Origin: Algirhabdus cladophorae
Lineage (GTDB): Bacteria; Pseudomonadota; Alphaproteobacteria; Rhodobacterales; Rhodobacteraceae
DNA length: 64,000 bases
Reading direction: 5' to 3'
NCBI RefSeq assembly: GCF_044772865.1
Contig: NZ_CP173029.1
Location: forward strand, 310,001 to 374,000
The position numbers were made by a program, and so were the translations under genes. Position 1 is the first letter of the stretch. Each line of letters begins with the position of its first letter. The notes beneath the pieces are model-generated. The model was not told where the DNA came from. It ran no database searches and was given only the letters and a program-made list of their open reading frames with translations. This document shows positions 60,069 through 64,000 of the stretch, in pieces.

Positions 60069-60100
60069 TAGGGCCAGATCAGGTGGCCCTGTAAGTCCAA
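60069..60100 (-). promoter_or_regulatory. TauR-like half-sites in the tpa/tauA divergent promoter
   Basis: On the minus strand TTGGACTTA (60100 to 60092) and CTGGCCCTA (60077 to 60069) repeat at 23 bp, pointing towards tpa, 93-124 bp before its start. A partial plus-strand match, TGGCCCTGTAA (60084-60094), points to tauA. The rest of the 288 bp (59977-60264) shows no gene. Confidence 0.65.
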
Positions 60101-60264
60101 AAGGTGAATTAATGACCATTCGGTGAATTTGTGATCGTTTGGTACTGGTCACATGCTGACCCCTGTGCTTTTCTTCGGCGCAGTGGCGAAACGTCACGTG
60201 CGGCACGAATGACCGCATGCATTTTCGGGCTTTTTAAAGAGCTCTAAGAATTGGGAGAATATGA

Positions 60265-61275
60265 ATGACACTTAAATCCAAACTTATGGGTGCTGTCGCT
60301 GGTGTTGCTATGTTGACTGGCGCACAGACAGTCATGGCTGCAGGCCACGGCGAAATCACCGTTGCGTATTTCTTGGAATGGCCAATGCCGTTTCAGTTCG
60401 CAAAAGTGAACGGCACATACGAAGAAGCACTGGGTACAAAAATCAACTGGGTTTCCTTTGACACAGGGACAGCAATGTCCGCTGCAATGGCGTCCGGCGA
60501 TGTACAGATTTCCGTATCCCAAGGTGTTCCACCTTTCGTAGTTGCAGCCTCTGCTGGTCAAGACATCCAAATCGTTGACGTTGCGGTGTCTTATTCTGAG
60601 AACGACAACTGCGTTGTGGCTTCCGGTCTCGAAATCGACAAAATGTCTGCTGGCGAACTGGCTGGCAAAAAAGTCGCCGTGCCATTGGGTACAGCTGCGC
60701 ACTACGGATTCTTGTCGCAGATGAACCACTTCGGTGTTGAACTTGCGTCTTTGGAAGTTGTTGACATGGCCCCTGCTGAAGGTGCTGCTGCATTGGCACA
60801 GGGTTCCATCGACATGGCCTGTGGCTGGGGTGGCGCGCTGCGTCGCATGAAAGAGCATGGCAATGTGTTGCTGACAGGCGCTGAAAAAGAAGAGCTGGGC
60901 ATTCTGGTGTTTGACGCAACAACTGCGCCAACATCGTTCATCTCTGAAAACAGCGACATGCTGGCGGCTTTCTTGAAAGTCACTGCAGACGCAAACGCAA
61001 TGTGGGCTGATGAAGCCAACCAAGCGAAAATGCTGCCAGTGATCGCAAAAGACGCAGGTATGTCCGAAGAAGACACCGCCTCGACACTGTCGACATTCAA
61101 GTTCCCAACAGTGGACGAGCAGTTGTCAGACGCATGGTTGGGTGGCACAGCTGCGACCTTTATGAAGGGCGTTGCTGAAGTGTTCGTGGGCGCGGGTTCC
61201 ATCCCGTCCGCTTTGGACAGCTACGAAGGCACAGTAAACACATCGGGCCTCAAAGGCGCGATGATGGCTAACTAA
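60265..61275 (+). CDS. tauA: Taurine-binding periplasmic protein
   Basis: A 336-residue binding protein with signal peptide (MTLKSKLMGAVAGVAMLTGA, cleavage near VMAAG) and a TauA/SsuA-type domain: VAYFLEWPMPFQFAKV, TAMSAAMASGDVQISVSQG, AACGWGG-like MACGWGGALRRM. GGGAG lies 8 nt upstream of the ATG. Transcribed divergently from tpa. Confidence 0.93.
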   Translation: MTLKSKLMGAVAGVAMLTGAQTVMAAGHGEITVAYFLEWPMPFQFAKVNGTYEEALGTKINWVSFDTGTAMSAAMASGDVQISVSQGVPPFVVAASAGQDIQIVDVAVSYSENDNCVVASGLEIDKMSAGELAGKKVAVPLGTAAHYGFLSQMNHFGVELASLEVVDMAPAEGAAALAQGSIDMACGWGGALRRMKEHGNVLLTGAEKEELGILVFDATTAPTSFISENSDMLAAFLKVTADANAMWADEANQAKMLPVIAKDAGMSEEDTASTLSTFKFPTVDEQLSDAWLGGTAATFMKGVAEVFVGAGSIPSALDSYEGTVNTSGLKGAMMAN

Positions 61276-61288
61276 GCCAAAATTACGG

Positions 61289-61321
61289 GGGCGGTGCGCA
61301 GATATAGCGCGCCGCCCTTTT
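61289..61321 (+). terminator. Hairpin between tauA and tauB
   Basis: Arms GGGCGGTGCGC (61289-61299) and GCGCGCCGCCC (61307-61317), 11 bp with one wobble, followed by TTTTC and further T-rich sequence. Probably a partial terminator or 3' stabiliser giving more TauA than TauBC. Confidence 0.8.
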
Positions 61322-61356
61322 CATTTTATTTTCCCCATCATGATCGGAGAGGCACC

Positions 61357-62163
61357 ATGAGCGGCCTTGAGATAGACAACATTTCCATGCGTTTTGAATT
61401 GCCCAATGGTGGAGCAGTTCAGGCATTGAAAGACGTCTCCCTGAACCTGAAAAAAGGTGAGTTGTTAAGTGTTCTTGGCCCATCGGGCTGCGGTAAAACC
61501 ACATTGTTGAATATCGTCGCCGGCTTTTTGGCGCCCACAGCCGGAGAAATTCGGTTGAACGGGGATGCGGTGCATGGACCTGATGCCAACCGTGGCATGG
61601 TGTTCCAGCAAGGCGCGCTCTTTGAATGGATGTCCGTGCGCGACAACGTCCGTTTTGGCCCCGATATGAAAGGCATGCCAAAGGCCGAGAGTGCCAAGAT
61701 CGTGGATCACTTGCTGGACGTTGTGGGCCTGCAGGACTTCAAAGAAAAGATGGTCTATGAACTGTCTGGCGGGATGCAGCAACGTGTGGCTCTGGCACGT
61801 TGTCTGGCGAACGAGCCTGATGTGATCTTGATGGATGAACCACTGGGCGCGCTGGACGCGCTGACCCGCGAAAAGATGCAGTCGCTTGTGCTCAAGCTGT
61901 GGAAAGAGACTGGTAAGACGATCATTTTGATCACCCACTCGGTTGAAGAGGCTTTGCTGCTGGGCGAGCGTCTATTGGTGATGGCGCCGCGTCCGGGCCG
62001 GATCCACCGCGAATACAACCTGCCTTTTGCGGATCTTGGCGTGAATGCTGATCTGCGAGAGGTCAAAAAGCATCCAGATTACGCTAAAACCCGCGAAGAG
62101 ATCCTGACCATGATCTGGGATATGGAAGAAGAGATTATGGGTCGCACCGAGGAGAACGCATAA
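61357..62163 (+). CDS. tauB: Taurine ABC transporter ATPase
   Basis: A 268-residue ATPase: Walker A GPSGCGKTTLLN, Q-loop MVFQQGALFEWMSV, signature LSGGMQQRVALARCL, Walker B VILMDEPLGALDALTR, H-loop THSVEEALLLGERLLVM, all of the nitrate/sulfonate/taurine subclass. Start 61357 with GGAGAGG upstream. Stop overlaps tauC start by 1 nt (TAATG). Confidence 0.94.
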   Translation: MSGLEIDNISMRFELPNGGAVQALKDVSLNLKKGELLSVLGPSGCGKTTLLNIVAGFLAPTAGEIRLNGDAVHGPDANRGMVFQQGALFEWMSVRDNVRFGPDMKGMPKAESAKIVDHLLDVVGLQDFKEKMVYELSGGMQQRVALARCLANEPDVILMDEPLGALDALTREKMQSLVLKLWKETGKTIILITHSVEEALLLGERLLVMAPRPGRIHREYNLPFADLGVNADLREVKKHPDYAKTREEILTMIWDMEEEIMGRTEENA

Positions 62164-63500
62164 TGGGACAGATTTTTGCAGATCTCGGCGGCGAACTTTG
62201 GACGCTGTTTTTGTCGATCGTCGCGGTGCTGCCTGCTTTGGTTGGATACGTGGCAATCATTCTTTTGGCGATGTTTGCTTGGCGATTTATCCGCAAACAG
62301 ATGACACCCAAATCCGATTACACGTCGTTGAAAACAGTGACCTTTGGGGATGAAAGTGCGGTTATTTCGGACAAAGCTGCCTCGGTTATTTCGGTTGTTT
62401 TGATCTTTGTCATTTGGGGTGCCTTTACAGGAACCAATTGGTTGCCGGGCTTTTTGCATGCGCCGGGGCCATTTGTCGGCGACGACGCGTTTACTTACAC
62501 CGTTGAGGACGCCAATGGCGCAACGGCGGATGCTACGGTATCTGTACGTGTTCATGAAAAGGGTGCTCAAGTTGATGCGCCTGAGATTGTTCTGGGCGAC
62601 GGCACAGCCAAGAATGATACGATTGTTGTTCAGGCCTATCGGTCTAAGCTGCTGATTTGGGATGGCAACGACGAGATTACCCGCAAAGATGGCGCAAATA
62701 TCGTTGCCATCGATGGGCGTGCCATCAGCAAAGGCAATGCCGTCGATGTGGGCTTTGGCCGTGTCGCCTTGACAGACAAAGGCACATTGAACTTTGAGCC
62801 GGGCAAAGGCTGGCAGATGGAAAACATCTGGCTGCCCGCGCCCGACAGTGTTTGGTCGCGCCTGCTTTCGGTGGCGTCGGAAGGCTATCAAAACGTGACT
62901 TTGGCCGAACACCTGTCGTTTTCGCTGTTTCGTGTGATTGTCGGTTTCGTCCTCGGGGCTGCAGTCGGGATCCCACTGGGCTATGCCATGGGTCTCAGCA
63001 ATTGGTTCCGTGGTTGGTTTGATCCAATCGTTGAATTTATGCGCCCCGTGCCTCCTTTGGCGCTGATCCCTCTGGTGATCATCTGGGCAGGCATCGGCGA
63101 GCAGGGCAAGATCATCCTGCTGTTCCTTGCGGCCCTTTGGATTATGGCCATTGGTGCGCGGTCCGGCGTGTCAGGCGTCAACATCACCAAGGTACACGCA
63201 GCCTATTCATTGGGCGCATCCAAAGTGCAAATCCTGCGCCATGTGATTATCCCGAACTCCTTGCCTGAGATATTCACGGCGGCCCGTGTGGCTATGGGCG
63301 TGTGTTGGGGCACAGTGGTTGCGGCTGAATTGGTGGCTGCGGAAAAAGGTGTCGGTAAAATGATCGTCGCTGCGTCGAAATTCCAAGACACAGATATTGT
63401 TTTGATGGGGATCATTTTGATCGGCATCATTGGGTTCGGGATCGACGTGCTGATGCGTTTGGCCGAGAAATGGCTTGTCCCGTGGAAGGGCAAGGCCTGA
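62163..63500 (+). CDS. tauC: Taurine ABC permease with a large periplasmic insertion
   Basis: A 445-residue permease, well above the roughly 250-280 of ordinary TauC/SsuC. N-terminal helices lie at about 15-40 and 72-90; residues about 92-222 are a soluble beta-rich stretch including DDAFTYTVEDANGATADATV, a motif like those of cadherin-like/tandem adhesin repeats. The normal permease then resumes at WLPAPDSVWSRLLSVA, with the EAA loop VHAAYSLGASKVQILRHVIIPNSLPEI. The reading frame is unbroken, so the insertion is genuine. Pairs with tauB. Confidence 0.9.
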   Translation: MGQIFADLGGELWTLFLSIVAVLPALVGYVAIILLAMFAWRFIRKQMTPKSDYTSLKTVTFGDESAVISDKAASVISVVLIFVIWGAFTGTNWLPGFLHAPGPFVGDDAFTYTVEDANGATADATVSVRVHEKGAQVDAPEIVLGDGTAKNDTIVVQAYRSKLLIWDGNDEITRKDGANIVAIDGRAISKGNAVDVGFGRVALTDKGTLNFEPGKGWQMENIWLPAPDSVWSRLLSVASEGYQNVTLAEHLSFSLFRVIVGFVLGAAVGIPLGYAMGLSNWFRGWFDPIVEFMRPVPPLALIPLVIIWAGIGEQGKIILLFLAALWIMAIGARSGVSGVNITKVHAAYSLGASKVQILRHVIIPNSLPEIFTAARVAMGVCWGTVVAAELVAAEKGVGKMIVAASKFQDTDIVLMGIILIGIIGFGIDVLMRLAEKWLVPWKGKA

Positions 63501-63524
63501 TCCGAGCCGCATAACAATAAGGAC

Positions 63525-63551
63525 AGGGCGGCCTTTGGGTCGCCCTTTTTT
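63525..63551 (+). terminator. Intrinsic terminator after tauC
   Basis: Arms AGGGCG (63525-63530) and CGCCCT (63541-63546), extended by inner pairs, with a T6 run to 63551, 24 bp after the tauC stop. Confidence 0.88.
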
Positions 63552-63570
63552 GATTTAGGGGAAATACGCT

Positions 63571-64000
63571 ATGCATCTGAAAAACACGTTTACCACTCTT
63601 GATGGATTGGACAGCATCCCATTGATCAGTGTCGATGTGGCAGCGCCTTTGGCCTTGCTTGAGGCCTGTCCGGCTCACGCTGAAACCCCGCTGACATCCG
63701 TGCCGGATTTGGCGGCGCAATGGGGTGTGGGTCACCTAGATATCAAAGACGAACGTGGTCGTATGAATATCGGCAGCTTCAAGGCGCTCGGGGCTGCCTA
63801 TGTGATCGCCCATGAGGCCAGCCAAGCCGGTTTTGCTGATGATCCGACCGTTATGCAGGGCCGGACATTCGTGTCCTCCACTGCTGGCAATCATGGTGTG
63901 TCCATCGCCGCCGGGGCCAAAGTTTTCGGTGCCAAGGCCGTGATTTATATCTCCAAAAACGTTCCAACCAGTTTTGCAGATCGGCTACGGGGCATGGGCG
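63571..64000 (+). CDS. PLP-dependent lyase, diaminopropionate ammonia-lyase-like (3' end beyond the window)
   Basis: Only the first 143 or so codons are present. The start has AGGGGA 9 nt upstream and lies 20 bp after the tauC terminator. Fold-type-II PLP enzyme: LDIKDERGRMNIGSFKALGAA carries the PLP Lys in SFKALG, and SSTAGNHGVSIAAGAKVFG is the phosphate/substrate loop. The pattern is closest to diaminopropionate ammonia-lyase or threonine/serine dehydratase relatives. Whether it works in taurine use is unknown. Confidence 0.75.
   Translation, partial: MHLKNTFTTLDGLDSIPLISVDVAAPLALLEACPAHAETPLTSVPDLAAQWGVGHLDIKDERGRMNIGSFKALGAAYVIAHEASQAGFADDPTVMQGRTFVSSTAGNHGVSIAAGAKVFGAKAVIYISKNVPTSFADRLRGMG

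Noticed and set aside
1..64000. Mobile elements, tRNA attachment sites, CRISPR arrays
   Set aside because: I saw no transposase, integrase, phage gene, tRNA or regular short repeat array anywhere in the window.

Overview
The window is a gene-dense stretch of alphaproteobacterial chromosome, most likely from the Roseobacter group (Rhodobacteraceae). The pointers are a split F0 operon with both b and b' subunits, the TauR/Tpa/Xsc/Pta/SoeABC sulfonate module, an RpsP with a long Ala/Glu tail, and many TGATG or ATGA stop/start overlaps. I saw no rRNA, tRNA, IS element, prophage or CRISPR. The species assignment is inference from gene content.

Layout. 1-7.6 kb (mostly minus strand): a translation/SRP block, ffh - two GNAT acetyltransferases - chorismate mutase - rpsP - a 49-residue ORF - rimM - trmD, then a few unrelated genes, then the first codons of rplS at the window edge. 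7.8-12.3 kb: a chemoreceptor, a LysR regulator and a DMT exporter. 12.4-17.0 kb: purine (ureide) catabolism: 5-hydroxyisourate hydrolase, a fused allantoinase/OHCU decarboxylase, ureidoglycine aminohydrolase, ureidoglycolate lyase and a class-III aminotransferase. 17.0-22.3 kb: a PfkB sugar/nucleoside kinase, endonuclease III, an Ada-like regulator/methyltransferase, two OmpA-domain envelope proteins and a FadR-type regulator. 22.4-25.1 kb: the ATP synthase F0 operon (atpI-B-E-F'-F). 25.2-27.7 kb: an ArsR regulator, a 2'-5' RNA ligase-like protein and a DUF3179 protein.

27.7-41.2 kb: a galactoside catabolic locus. An IclR regulator and an ABC ATPase (plus strand) diverge from one long minus-strand operon: binding protein, two permeases, alpha-galactosidase (GH36), SDR dehydrogenase, KDGal kinase, KDPGal aldolase, SMP-30 lactonase, beta-galactosidase (GH42), mutarotase and a small lipoprotein. 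This is a De Ley-Doudoroff galactose route with the dehydratase missing from the window. 41.2-48.6 kb: a second carbohydrate-type ABC operon ending in its LacI regulator, flanked by two genes for double SnoaL-like proteins.

48.6-64.0 kb: a taurine dissimilation locus. TauABC imports taurine; Tpa transaminates it to sulfoacetaldehyde; Xsc releases sulfite and acetyl phosphate; Pta makes acetyl-CoA; a TSUP permease probably exports sulfur oxyanion; SoeABC oxidises sulfite at the membrane. TauR-like half-sites are visible at three promoters. The window ends inside a PLP-dependent lyase gene.

Points of most interest: the arrangement of TauR sites, a small membrane ORF embedded in soeABC, a beta-rich insertion in TauC, the paired double-SnoaL genes, a 49-residue ORF between rpsP and rimM, an SDR with Asn in place of the catalytic Lys, and nested palindromes over the FadR-type regulator start.
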